Of a DNA stretch of 64,000 bases, positions 41,519 to 49,404 are shown one piece after another. Position numbers and translations under genes: made by a program. Below the pieces are notes generated by a model. It saw nothing but the letters and a program-made list of their open reading frames with translations. It was not told the origin of the DNA and searched no databases. Positions within the stretch are counted from its first letter, which is position 1. Every line of letters starts with the position of its first letter. Source of the DNA: Candidatus Rifleibacteriota bacterium (GTDB taxonomy: Bacteria; Muiribacteriota; Ozemobacteria; Ozemobacterales; Ozemobacteraceae); the NCBI GenBank assembly GCA_024710355.1, contig JANJUX010000041.1, forward strand, positions 1 to 64,000, read 5' to 3'.

Positions 41519-43602
41519 GCTTTCAGCTCCTGATACAACAGGGTTTCGAATTGATCTACCATACCTTCATAGTCGTTAATCAGCAGGAAACGATCGATAG
41601 ACGCCCGACTCAGGCGCCTGTAGACTTCGGGTGCGGCTATTTTTTTAAAAGCATTTACCAGAGCACCAACGTCGCCTGGTTTGATCAACAGACCATTTTC
41701 GTCGTTTCTGATAATTTCGGGAATTCCACCGATGTCGGTGGCGATACAGGGAATTGCGAAACGCATGGTTTCAAGAAGGCTGAGCGGTATGCCTTCGCCA
41801 AGCGACGGCAGAAGAGCGACATCGATTTCAGAGTAAAAATGGTCAGGCTGCGGCACAAAACCGTAAAAAGTGACCAGCCCGGTTAAATTCAGGCTGCGGC
41901 AGAGCTTCTCAAGATTTTCGCGTTCAGGGCCGTCGCCAAAAATGTGAATTCTTTCGATACCACAGTGATCAGCCTGGCCGGCAATAGCTTCGAGAGCCCA
42001 GCTGTGCCCCTTGTTAGCATGAAGTTTGGCGGTAATCGCCACCTGAAGCCCTTTTTGAGGTGACAGCCGTGGCGACAGGACAGGACCGGCAATGGCATTT
42101 TTAATTACACAGAGATGACGCGGGCTGGCCCCCTGGTCGAGCAGATGATCGCAAACCGCCTGTGAAACGGCAACCTGCCTGCTGCTGTATTGGTAATAAA
42201 TTTTCTGATTCAGACCATGTACATGTGAAACAACCGGCATCCCGGTCAGTCGGCCAAGTATACCGGCAATCAGACTGGCGCGGTTGAGATGCGAACTGAC
42301 GATGTGCGGGCGCAGCGCTTTGAGATCGTGCAACAGTCGGGCCATAAAGAAAAAGCCGCCTGCTGACATTTTGGCGATCGAATATTCGATACCGGCCGAT
42401 TCCAGCACATCGCTGAGTGGCGCACCCGAGCAGGTCGCCGAAACGCGCCAGCCTCTCTCTTTGAGGCTCTTCATCAGGCCAAGGGCCAGGCGTTCGCCAC
42501 CGCCAAGTTCTCCGGATGAAACCGCGAAGTGCACATACGGCCGCTGTTTGAGCAACCGCGAAAAAATCTCCAGATGTTTTTCGATGCCGGTCTGGCGGTT
42601 AAACGATGATTCGACCCGACGCCGCCCCTTTTCACCGGCCGACTTTCGAAAGTCAGGCATACCGGCAAGCTTTTCAAGGCAGTCGGCAAGCTCGCTCTGA
42701 CGCTCCGGAGCGAACAACAGACCAGTCTGGTCATGCTCGACAAGCTCGGGAATGCCACCCACCCTGGCGCCGACAATCGGCAGGGCTCTTTCCATGGCTT
42801 CGCAGACGTGAATGCCAAAAGCTTCCTGGCGGGAAGGGGCGACGAAAATGTCCAGGCCATCGAGAAAAGCGCGCTGATCGCTGACCTGTCCGGCAAAGAA
42901 GCACTGATCGCTGATGCCAAGTTTTGCCGCCAGCGCCTCAAGTTCGGCCCGATGCCGACCCTCGCCGCCGATTATAAGTGAAAATGGCACAGAACGCTTT
43001 TTCAGTTCAGCGCCGGCCTCAATCAGCCGATCGATACCTTTTACCGGGTGCAGACGGGAAAGAGTGCCGATTCTTACCGGCCCGGCGGCGGCAGCGGTGA
43101 CACCAGCAGCCCTGATATTAACACCTGGGTAAATAACGCTGCATTCGTCAGAACGCAGCTGTCGGATATTGCTGCGATACCAGTCGCGCAAAAAACGGCT
43201 CGGAAAGATAATATAGTCGGACAGACGGCTCATGAGCTTTTCAACATGATGAAAAGTCTTTGTTTCGTAGCCATGTACCGAAGTTACAAGCCTGGCTGAC
43301 CTGAAAAATGTGCAGGCAATACGGGCCCAGAAGCTGGCCCTGAACAGGTGTGAATGCACGATATCCGGTTTGAAAGCACGCAGCAGCAGCAAAATGCGAA
43401 CAAAGGCCGGCAGGTCGAGCATCTTCTCGCCAAGCAGATGTACCTTGAAGCCTTCGTTACGCAGGACTTCGCCAAGAGGACCATCACGAAAGCAGGCGAT
43501 CTCGACTTCGTGCCCGTCTTCTCTTGCCCGGCGCGCCAGATCAAGCGCCACAAACTGCGCACCGCCGAGAGTAAGGGCATTGATGATTTTGAAAATTTTC
43601 AT
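41509..43602 (-). CDS. two-domain fused GT4 glycosyltransferase
   Basis: 697 residues made of two complete GT4 GT-B units. Unit 1 (about 1-350): MKIFKIINALTLGGAQFVAL, SHLFRASFWARIACTFF, IGTLSRLHPVKGIDRLIEAG, APSRQEAFGIHVCEAMERAL with the E-x7-E motif, GGIPELVEHDQTGLLF. Unit 2 (about 354-697): HFAVSSGELGGGERLALGLM, SSHLNRASLIAGILGRLTGM, AITAKLHANKGHSWALEAIA, LPSLGEGIPLSLLETMRFAI, GGIPEIIRNDENGLLIKPGD. Both have intact nucleotide-sugar-binding motifs, so two sugars may be added in sequence. Part of the minus-strand surface glycan operon, overlapped by 4 bases by the gene upstream. Confidence 0.92.
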   Translation of the reverse strand: MKIFKIINALTLGGAQFVALDLARRAREDGHEVEIACFRDGPLGEVLRNEGFKVHLLGEKMLDLPAFVRILLLLRAFKPDIVHSHLFRASFWARIACTFFRSARLVTSVHGYETKTFHHVEKLMSRLSDYIIFPSRFLRDWYRSNIRQLRSDECSVIYPGVNIRAAGVTAAAAGPVRIGTLSRLHPVKGIDRLIEAGAELKKRSVPFSLIIGGEGRHRAELEALAAKLGISDQCFFAGQVSDQRAFLDGLDIFVAPSRQEAFGIHVCEAMERALPIVGARVGGIPELVEHDQTGLLFAPERQSELADCLEKLAGMPDFRKSAGEKGRRRVESSFNRQTGIEKHLEIFSRLLKQRPYVHFAVSSGELGGGERLALGLMKSLKERGWRVSATCSGAPLSDVLESAGIEYSIAKMSAGGFFFMARLLHDLKALRPHIVSSHLNRASLIAGILGRLTGMPVVSHVHGLNQKIYYQYSSRQVAVSQAVCDHLLDQGASPRHLCVIKNAIAGPVLSPRLSPQKGLQVAITAKLHANKGHSWALEAIAGQADHCGIERIHIFGDGPERENLEKLCRSLNLTGLVTFYGFVPQPDHFYSEIDVALLPSLGEGIPLSLLETMRFAIPCIATDIGGIPEIIRNDENGLLIKPGDVGALVNAFKKIAAPEVYRRLSRASIDRFLLINDYEGMVDQFETLLYQELKACS

Positions 43603-44351
43603 TTTTTCAGGTCAGAGTGTGGCATTGAGGCCGAAATTTTTTCGTTGAGGTTGACGAACTCAGCCTCTGCTGCAGTCAGAGTCATACGCAGGGTTGCTGC
43701 CTTAAAAACATTGATCTGGGTCGACAACACCCTTATCTGCTCAGCCCAGGCAGCCATGTTGGCAGCGAGAAATTTTTCGTTTTCATCGACCAGGGCCTGA
43801 AGTGCATTACAACTGTTGATAAGCAGCTGGGCGTTTTCTTTCAGCAGGTCGTGATTCTGGTCAAAAAGTGCGCTCCAGAGACCATCGAAGCTGCGGGTAA
43901 AATCGAGAAGCACCCTGGCTCTGTCGGTTTTCGGCATATTTTCGTAGAGAAACGACAGACGGCGTGAAAAACGCAGCATTTCATCATGAGCACGCACCGG
44001 GTCGACATCGAGCTGGCGGCGAATTTCGCCGATAGTGCGGCCAAGATCGCTGAACTTGCTGCCCCAGGCCGGGTCAAGCTTTCCCCATTCGGGCGGAAAC
44101 TGGTTGAAGGCGCTCGAGAAATCAACCCAGCGCGACATCAGTTCAAACAGATATTTTTCAGCCTTTTTTTCATCGGTATAATTTTCGCCCAGGTTTCTGA
44201 TGGCCTGGGCAAGGCCGGTTATGCTTTCGCTGAAAGCATCACTTTTGCTGGTGCCGGCAATGATCGAGAAGAGATTGACGTCGCAGGCACGCGCCGCTGG
44301 AACAAAAACCAGCAGGCACACCAGATAAATCATGAAAATTGCCTTGCGCAC
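43599..44351 (-). CDS. exported helical protein, paralogue of 26057-26800
   Basis: 250 residues with signal peptide AIFMIYLVCLLVFVPAARA and mature start CDVNLFSIIAGTSKSDAFS. Nearly all helical, with SRWVDFSSAFNQFPPEWGKL, FSDLGRTIGEIRRQLDVDPV and a heptad-rich C-terminal half (AQLLINSCNALQALVDENEK, LRMTLTAAEAEFVNLNEKIS). Shares pattern with the 26057-26800 product. Its stop overlaps the double glycosyltransferase start (ATGA), so it is part of the surface glycan operon. A periplasmic role in glycan assembly is possible but unproven. Confidence 0.65.
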   Translation of the reverse strand: MRKAIFMIYLVCLLVFVPAARACDVNLFSIIAGTSKSDAFSESITGLAQAIRNLGENYTDEKKAEKYLFELMSRWVDFSSAFNQFPPEWGKLDPAWGSKFSDLGRTIGEIRRQLDVDPVRAHDEMLRFSRRLSFLYENMPKTDRARVLLDFTRSFDGLWSALFDQNHDLLKENAQLLINSCNALQALVDENEKFLAANMAAWAEQIRVLSTQINVFKAATLRMTLTAAEAEFVNLNEKISASMPHSDLKK

Positions 44352-44445
44352 TGACTGGCCTCCGGGTTGTTAAAATGCCTTCACTCTCTATTTTAGCATT
44401 GAATCGGCGAAATTCGAAGCTGCAGTTTTGCTGAGAGTTACCTTT

Positions 44446-45063
44446 TCAGCTGGTCTTATCTGCAGCTGCTTTTACGGTCGAAGGTGTTTCAGTCTGAGAT
44501 ACACACTCCTGCAGGTCAGCCCGGGCGAGAATCAGCCGGGTGATCAGCCAGGCGATCAGGGCGCCAAACAGCCAGCCGGCAACGACGTCGAGAGGAAAAT
44601 GCACGCCGACGTATATTCTCGAATAGCCTATAAGAAATGCCAGTAGCAGCATAGGAAGCCCGGCTTTAAAACCACATATCATCAGAGTGACGACGGCGAA
44701 TGCGGCCGTGTTGGCTGAGTGATTCGAAGGAAACGACTTGCTGGTTTTGACCGGCAACAACAGTCGGCAACGAAAGCTGTCGGTCTGTTCGATCGAGCAT
44801 GGGCGGGTTCTTCCGACTGCCTTTTTAACAACGCGGGCGCAGAAAAGGTCAGTGCCACCCACCGACAGAAGCAGCGCCAGTGCCAGCACCCGCAGGCGTT
44901 TTCCCCCGCGGCAGATCATGAGAAACCAGGCTAACAGAACGAATGGCAGCCAGGTTTTGGCATCGGTGATGAATGGCATGAACCAGTCAAGAAAGCCATT
45001 GGTGAGCTCGCCGTTCAGAAACATGAACAGGCGCTGGTCGAGGGCAATCAGTGAATTAAGCAT
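44446..45063 (-). CDS. PAP2-type membrane phosphatase
   Basis: 205 residues with about five membrane helices. The three PAP2 phosphatase motifs are present: KKAVGRTRP (K-x6-RP), PSNHSANTAAF (PSNH replacing PSGH), and SRIYVGVHFPLDVVAGWLFG (SR-x5-H-x3-D). Family members include undecaprenyl-diphosphate phosphatases and lipid A phosphatases (LpxE type); the nearby lpxK and glycosyltransferases suit either. The ATG overlaps the dnaB stop by one base (TGATG), so it is coupled to dnaB translation. Confidence 0.88.
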   Translation of the reverse strand: MLNSLIALDQRLFMFLNGELTNGFLDWFMPFITDAKTWLPFVLLAWFLMICRGGKRLRVLALALLLSVGGTDLFCARVVKKAVGRTRPCSIEQTDSFRCRLLLPVKTSKSFPSNHSANTAAFAVVTLMICGFKAGLPMLLLAFLIGYSRIYVGVHFPLDVVAGWLFGALIAWLITRLILARADLQECVSQTETPSTVKAAADKTS

Positions 45064-46409
45064 CAGTATTCAGTGTGAATCATTTCGAGATTTTCGAAGC
45101 GGGCGAAGTTCTCGTTGAAGGCCAGCTGAACCGCGCCAACCGGGCCATTGCGCTGCTTGGCGATAATGACCTCGCCCTTGCCCTTGCTCTCTTCTTTTTT
45201 ATTGTAATACCAGTCGCGGTAAAGAAACATGACTACGTCGGCATCCTGCTCGATGGCGCCCGATTCGCGCAGATCAGAAAGCATCGGGCGGCGGTCGGTA
45301 CGCGACTCAACCGCGCGTGAAAGCTGCGACAGGCAGATGACCGGAACTTCAAGCTCGCGTGCCAGCCCCTTGAGGCTGCGGGAAATGGCTGATACTTCCT
45401 GCTGGCGGCTCTCGGGCTTTTCGCTGCCCGACCATGAGATCAGCTGTAGATAGTCGATGATGATCATGCCGATTTTTTCCTGGGTGAAGGCGCGGCGGGC
45501 TTTGCTGCGAATTTCGAGCAGGCTGGCGTTCGGCATGTCGTCGATGAGAATCGGAGTATCTTCGAGAACACCGGCAGCAAGCGAGAGCTTCATCCAGTCT
45601 TCATCGCCAAGATAGCCGCGCCGCACTTTCGAACCGTCAATTCTGGCCTCAGAGCACAAAAGGCGTGTAACCAGCTGCTGATGGTTCATTTCGAGAGAAA
45701 AGAACATGACCGGAGTTCGGGAATGGTAAGCGGCATACTGAGCGATATTAAGACAGAATGCGGTTTTACCCATCGACGGACGGGCAGCGAGAATGATCAG
45801 GTCAGACTTTTGAAAGCCGGCGGTATATTCATCAAGGTCGGTAAAACCGCTGGGAACACCGGTTACCGCTTGCTTATTCTCATACAGGCTTTCGAGATAG
45901 CTGAAGGTTGGCTTTACAAGATCTTTAACCCGCATGTATGGCCGGGTAACCTTGAACTGGCTGAGCTGCAGAACCTTCTGCTCGGCGGAATCAAGCAGCT
46001 GTTCAGCCTGGGCCTGAGGGTCGTAGGCGCTGGTCGAGATTTCGCCAGACACAGAAATAAGGCTTCGCAGCATCGACTTTTCTTTGACGATGCGGGCATA
46101 GTGCTCGGCATTGCGCGCCGTTGGTACAACATTGAGCAGCTGCGAAAGATAGCTGACGCCGCCGATTTCGGCGAGGCGTTCCTTGCTGCGTAGTTCTTCC
46201 TGCAGGGTAATCAGGTCACAGGGGCGCTGGGCGTTGAAAAGGTCGACGAGCGCCTGAAAAATGTGGCGATGGCTGGTCTGATAGAAGTCAGCGGCCTCAA
46301 CGATTTCGAGAGCGGCAACAACGGCGTCTTCACTTAACATCATCGAGCCGATAAGGCTCTGTTCTGCTTCAAGACTGTGTGGCGGAACCTTGTGAAAAAC
46401 GTCTGACAT
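45063..46409 (-). CDS. dnaB: replicative DNA helicase DnaB
   Basis: 448 residues from ATG 46407-46409, preceded by GGGAGGG; a longer frame to 46472 has no such site. The N-terminal domain has KVPPHSLEAEQSLIGSMMLS. The C-terminal RecA-fold ATPase has GFTDLDEYTAGFQKSDLIIL, Walker A RPSMGKTA, IIIDYLQLIS (Walker B), SRSLKGLARELEVPVICLSQ and ESGAIEQDADVVMFLYRD. It unwinds DNA at the replication fork. No intein is present. It follows rplI as in many bacteria, but a terminator and a candidate promoter lie between. Confidence 0.97.
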   Translation of the reverse strand: MSDVFHKVPPHSLEAEQSLIGSMMLSEDAVVAALEIVEAADFYQTSHRHIFQALVDLFNAQRPCDLITLQEELRSKERLAEIGGVSYLSQLLNVVPTARNAEHYARIVKEKSMLRSLISVSGEISTSAYDPQAQAEQLLDSAEQKVLQLSQFKVTRPYMRVKDLVKPTFSYLESLYENKQAVTGVPSGFTDLDEYTAGFQKSDLIILAARPSMGKTAFCLNIAQYAAYHSRTPVMFFSLEMNHQQLVTRLLCSEARIDGSKVRRGYLGDEDWMKLSLAAGVLEDTPILIDDMPNASLLEIRSKARRAFTQEKIGMIIIDYLQLISWSGSEKPESRQQEVSAISRSLKGLARELEVPVICLSQLSRAVESRTDRRPMLSDLRESGAIEQDADVVMFLYRDWYYNKKEESKGKGEVIIAKQRNGPVGAVQLAFNENFARFENLEMIHTEY

Positions 46410-46455
46410 GTTAACCCTCCCTGAGGTTTTCCGGTGGTCTGGTAAATACCAGAAA

Positions 46456-46461
46456 ATTATA
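46456..46461 (-). promoter_or_regulatory. candidate -10 box for dnaB
   Basis: The minus strand reads TATAAT at 46461-46456, 46 bases before the dnaB ATG. The -35 is poor. Between lies an inverted repeat CTGGTA-TT-TACCAG. Confidence 0.4.
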
Positions 46462-46559
46462 CTTTCCCGCAAGTGACAAAATATGTCGCAACCAGGGCGA
46501 AAAATGCTCTGGTCAATGACCGGGCTACCGGAAAGATCGTTGAAAAAAATATATTCCGA

Positions 46560-46601
46560 AGACAGAAAAGGTAGTGAACGGCGCCAGGCCGCTCACTACC
46601 T
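46560..46601 (-). terminator. intrinsic terminator after rplI
   Basis: On the minus strand a 14-bp stem (46601-46588 with 46582-46569, one G-U pair) is followed by TTTTCTGTC. It lies 15 bases past the rplI stop and separates the ribosomal operon from dnaB. Confidence 0.8.
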
Positions 46602-46615
46602 CTCAGTTCAGAGAA

Positions 46616-47071
46616 TTAGTCCTGCTTTTCTTCGGCAGAGATGACCACTTTGAGGTGGGCTTTCACGTCGCCGGTAAAGCGGATAGTTACTGAATGTTCG
46701 CCGGTTTCCTTGATGTGATCGGCAACAACCAGCTTCTTGTCAATGTTGACGCCGGCCAGTTTGTTGATTTCTTCAGCAAGTTCGGTGCTGGTAACCGAGC
46801 CGAAAAGGCGGCCCTTGTCGCCGGCTTTGCGGGTGAGTTTGAGAACCAGGCCTTCGATTTTGCCGGCCATATCGACAAATGCCTGCTTTTCGCGGGCAGC
46901 CTGTTTTTCCCATGAGTTTTTCATGAGGTTCAGGTGGTTTCTGGCACCTTCAGTAGCGGGAATAGCATAGTTTCTCGGGAACAGGTAGTTGCGGGCGAAG
47001 CCTTCAGCGACCTTTTTGATTTCGCCTTTTCTGCCAACCCGGGGAACGGTATTGATCATCAGAACTTCCAT
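46616..47071 (-). CDS. rplI: 50S ribosomal protein L9
   Basis: 151 residues, normal length. The N-terminal domain MEVLMINTVPRVGRKGEIKK with AEGFARNYLFPRNYAIPAT is diagnostic of L9. A connecting helix and a C-terminal domain (LFGSVTSTELAEEINKLAGV, HSVTIRFTGDVKAHLKVVIS) follow. It binds 23S rRNA. Strong GGAGG site. Last gene of the rpsF operon, before the terminator. Confidence 0.97.
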   Translation of the reverse strand: MEVLMINTVPRVGRKGEIKKVAEGFARNYLFPRNYAIPATEGARNHLNLMKNSWEKQAAREKQAFVDMAGKIEGLVLKLTRKAGDKGRLFGSVTSTELAEEINKLAGVNIDKKLVVADHIKETGEHSVTIRFTGDVKAHLKVVISAEEKQD

Positions 47072-47096
47072 TATCTTCCTCCTGGGGTATTATCAA

Positions 47097-48101
47097 TTAA
47101 AAATCGTCGTCAGAATCATCTGACGCCTGGAAAAGCGCTGGTTTCGGGGTTCTGAAGTCGGCCCAGACATCGATGATGCCGAACCAGACGACAGCCTGAG
47201 TGAAAACCAGAGCCATGCACGACAGGCCAACTCTTGCGAACGGGCCCAGCTTATATTTTTCGAACATGAAGAAAATCAGCGACAACCCGGCAATGTAATA
47301 CATTATGCTGCTAACCGCGAGGCAGTTAGCCCCGACAGTGCGGGCAAAACCATGCATCGGCATTGTTTCATCAGCACCGACGACATAGAAAAGCAGCCAG
47401 CCACCAAGAAAAAGCCAGATCAGATGCCAGTCAAAGCGCCAATCGGTGAAAGGCGGCACAGTGGCGATCTGAAAACCGAACCTGGGGGCAAGGCGCACCG
47501 CCCCGGCATAGAAAATGCCGAGAGTCAGCAGATGCCAGACAAACAGGAAAGTCGCCGGAATCAGAAGCACTGTGTAGTCAAAGACTTCACGGATATTCTC
47601 GCGAATCAGTTCTACTGATTCCTGTGATTCCTGGCCTTTTTCCTGAATTTTATCGAGCTGTTTTTCAACTACCGCAATCTGGTTGGCGAACTGTTCGCGC
47701 ACCGGCAGCAGGCCATCAGAACTGCTGACCTGGTTGGTGACGGCCCACATTCCGGTTGAGAACAGCGTAGCTGACAATAAAGCCAGGCACATTGCCCGCA
47801 ACGGCGCAAGACCGACCTTGACCGCACCATAGAGAAATGCCGCAGGCATAAGAATGAGCGGCATGAGCATTATGGCAGCCGAAGGCGTCGCGACCAGACT
47901 GGTGAGGGTCATGGTCAATGCTGAATAGAGCAGAAACCACAGGCCTCCCCAGGCCAGAATTACCAGAAATGCCGGCAGAGCGGCAACCGAGAGCACCAGC
48001 GCACCGATAAGAGGCATCTGGGTGGCGGCAACGAAGCCTGCCATAGTGATGATCACCATGACAGCCAGGCCCAGAGTTCTTATGGCGGTCGGATTACTCA
48101 T
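47097..48101 (-). CDS. YybS-like (DUF2232) membrane protein
   Basis: 334 residues with about eight membrane helices in two groups, separated by a charged loop (AVVEKQLDKIQEKGQESQES). The second group includes YTVLLIPATFLFVWHLLTLG and RFDWHLIWLFLGGWLLFYVV, resembling the DUF2232/YybS family, which typically lies between rpsR and rplI as here. Acidic C-terminus SDDSDDDF. Function unknown. Confidence 0.78.
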   Translation of the reverse strand: MSNPTAIRTLGLAVMVIITMAGFVAATQMPLIGALVLSVAALPAFLVILAWGGLWFLLYSALTMTLTSLVATPSAAIMLMPLILMPAAFLYGAVKVGLAPLRAMCLALLSATLFSTGMWAVTNQVSSSDGLLPVREQFANQIAVVEKQLDKIQEKGQESQESVELIRENIREVFDYTVLLIPATFLFVWHLLTLGIFYAGAVRLAPRFGFQIATVPPFTDWRFDWHLIWLFLGGWLLFYVVGADETMPMHGFARTVGANCLAVSSIMYYIAGLSLIFFMFEKYKLGPFARVGLSCMALVFTQAVVWFGIIDVWADFRTPKPALFQASDDSDDDF

Positions 48102-48125
48102 TTGCGGTATTCTTCAATAATCGAA

Positions 48126-48353
48126 TCAGACGTTGGCGAACGGCAGCAGAGCCATGTTGCGGGCACGTTTGATAGCAGTGGTAAGATGCTTCTGGTGCGC
48201 AGTGCAGGTGCCGGTTGATCTGCGGCTGGTGATTTTGCCGCGATCGTTGATATATCTTCTCAGGCGGGAGATATCTTTATAATCGATGAAAGATACTTTG
48301 TCTTTGCAGAAATGACAGACTTTTCTGTGTCTGTGTCTTTTAAATTCAGCCAT
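48126..48353 (-). CDS. rpsR: 30S ribosomal protein S18
   Basis: 75 residues. [20 protein letters not shown], then [40 protein letters not shown] and PF at the end are the full S18 pattern. The CHFC pair suggests the zinc-binding-capable form. It pairs with S6 on the 30S platform. GGAGG precedes the ATG. Confidence 0.97.
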   Translation of the reverse strand: MAEFKRHRHRKVCHFCKDKVSFIDYKDISRLRRYINDRGKITSRRSTGTCTAHQKHLTTAIKRARNMALLPFANV

Positions 48354-48398
48354 TTTTTTCCTCCGTTGGAATGCTGGTTAAAGAATTATAGCCCGTTC

Positions 48399-48827
48399 TC
48401 AGAACGGAACTGCGTCATCGTCGCCGCCCATGGGGCCACTGAAATCAGCGCTGAAGCCGGGGTCATTGCCACCTTCTTCAGCGGCTTCGCCGCGGCCGCC
48501 ACCGAGAAACTGAACGTTATCGGCAACGATTTCTGTTACGGTGCGTTTTTGACCTTCCTGGGTCTCGTAGCTGCGGTTCTGCAACCTGCCTTCAACGAGA
48601 ACCGGGCGGCCCTTGGTAAGAAATTTTGCGCAGTTTTCGCCAGTTTTGCCCCAGACGATGATATTAAAATAGCTTGTTTCTTTTTTAAAATCGCCGTCGT
48701 TGCCCTTGTAGGTGCGATTTACGGCAATGCTGAAATTGGCGACCGAAGTGCCCTGGGCAGTGTGCCGTAATTCGGGGTCTCTGGTGAGATTACCGAGCAA
48801 AAAGACTTTATTGAGATTGCCAGCCAT
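48399..48827 (-). CDS. ssb: single-stranded DNA-binding protein SSB
   Basis: 142 residues. The OB fold contains NKVFLLGNLTRDPELRHTAQ, VANFSIAVNRTYKGNDGDFK, YFNIIVWGKTGENCAKFLTK and VLVEGRLQNRSYETQEGQKR. A Gly/acidic linker ends in DDDAVPF, the conserved tip that recruits replication and repair partners. It lies between rpsF and rpsR, the classic position. Confidence 0.97.
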   Translation of the reverse strand: MAGNLNKVFLLGNLTRDPELRHTAQGTSVANFSIAVNRTYKGNDGDFKKETSYFNIIVWGKTGENCAKFLTKGRPVLVEGRLQNRSYETQEGQKRTVTEIVADNVQFLGGGRGEAAEEGGNDPGFSADFSGPMGGDDDAVPF

Positions 48828-48839
48828 GCTAAACCCGGC

Positions 48840-49127
48840 TTACTGACCGCGAACGGTGGTCATGAAGCGAAGAATTGTCTGATTGATCAGATAAGTTCTT
48901 TCGAGTTCTTTGAGGGCTTCGCCTGTAGCCTGGAAATTCACGAGAACGTAGCTGCCTTCAATGTGTTTTTCCACGGGGTAAGCAAGGGGGCGTCTGCCCC
49001 ATTTGTCGATCTTTTCGATCTGGCCACCGTTTTTGGTGATTGCATTTTCTACTTTGCCGATGAGAACATCAAGGGCTTCGGTTTCAATGCCGGGTTCGGT
49101 GAAGAACAAAGTTTCGTAAGGTTTCAC
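48840..49127 (-). CDS. rpsF: 30S ribosomal protein S6
   Basis: 95 residues, GTG start with GGGAGG 9 bases upstream. KPYETLFFTEPGIETEALDV, KWGRRPLAYPVEKHIEGSYV and LVNFQATGEALKELERTYLI match S6. First gene of the rpsF-ssb-rpsR-yybS-rplI operon, whose promoter is at 49199-49227. It binds S18 and in many bacteria the S6:S18 complex autoregulates this operon; I could not confirm a leader motif here. Confidence 0.96.
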   Translation of the reverse strand: MKPYETLFFTEPGIETEALDVLIGKVENAITKNGGQIEKIDKWGRRPLAYPVEKHIEGSYVLVNFQATGEALKELERTYLINQTILRFMTTVRGQ

Positions 49128-49198
49128 TGATGAAAACCTCCCTTCGGATAAGTTTCAGCCTCTGTCACATTAAAGACAGAAGCAGGGACGTACCCCGC

Positions 49199-49227
49199 AG
49201 TATATCACCATTTTTCAGGCAAAGCAA
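49199..49227 (-). promoter_or_regulatory. sigma70 promoter of the rpsF operon
   Basis: On the minus strand TTGCTT (49227-49222), a 17-base spacer and TATACT (49204-49199). The predicted start is near 49192, giving a leader of about 65 bases before the rpsF GTG. Confidence 0.8.
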
Positions 49228-49240
49228 CAGTTTTTCTGGT

Positions 49241-49305
49241 CGCAGATGAACACCGGGCAGGTAATCAAAATAACCAGGCACACCAGATAGACACAGATAA
49301 AAAAT
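49241..49305. repeat. degenerate AGATGAACACMGG-type intergenic repeat
   Basis: CGCAGATGAACACCGG, a middle ACCAGGCACACCAGATAG, and ACACAGATAAAAAATC occur between rpsF and the glycosyltransferase gene ending at 49405. It shares words with the repeat at 25939-26005. No gene is seen in the 277-base gap. Confidence 0.45.
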
Positions 49306-49404
49306 CTTTTAAACATGGCAAAAAGTCAGTGGTCTGTAACATTTTAGCTCAAGAACTTAGAATGACCGGTAGAACAGCAGATTCAAATTTGACCAGGCAC
49401 CGGG

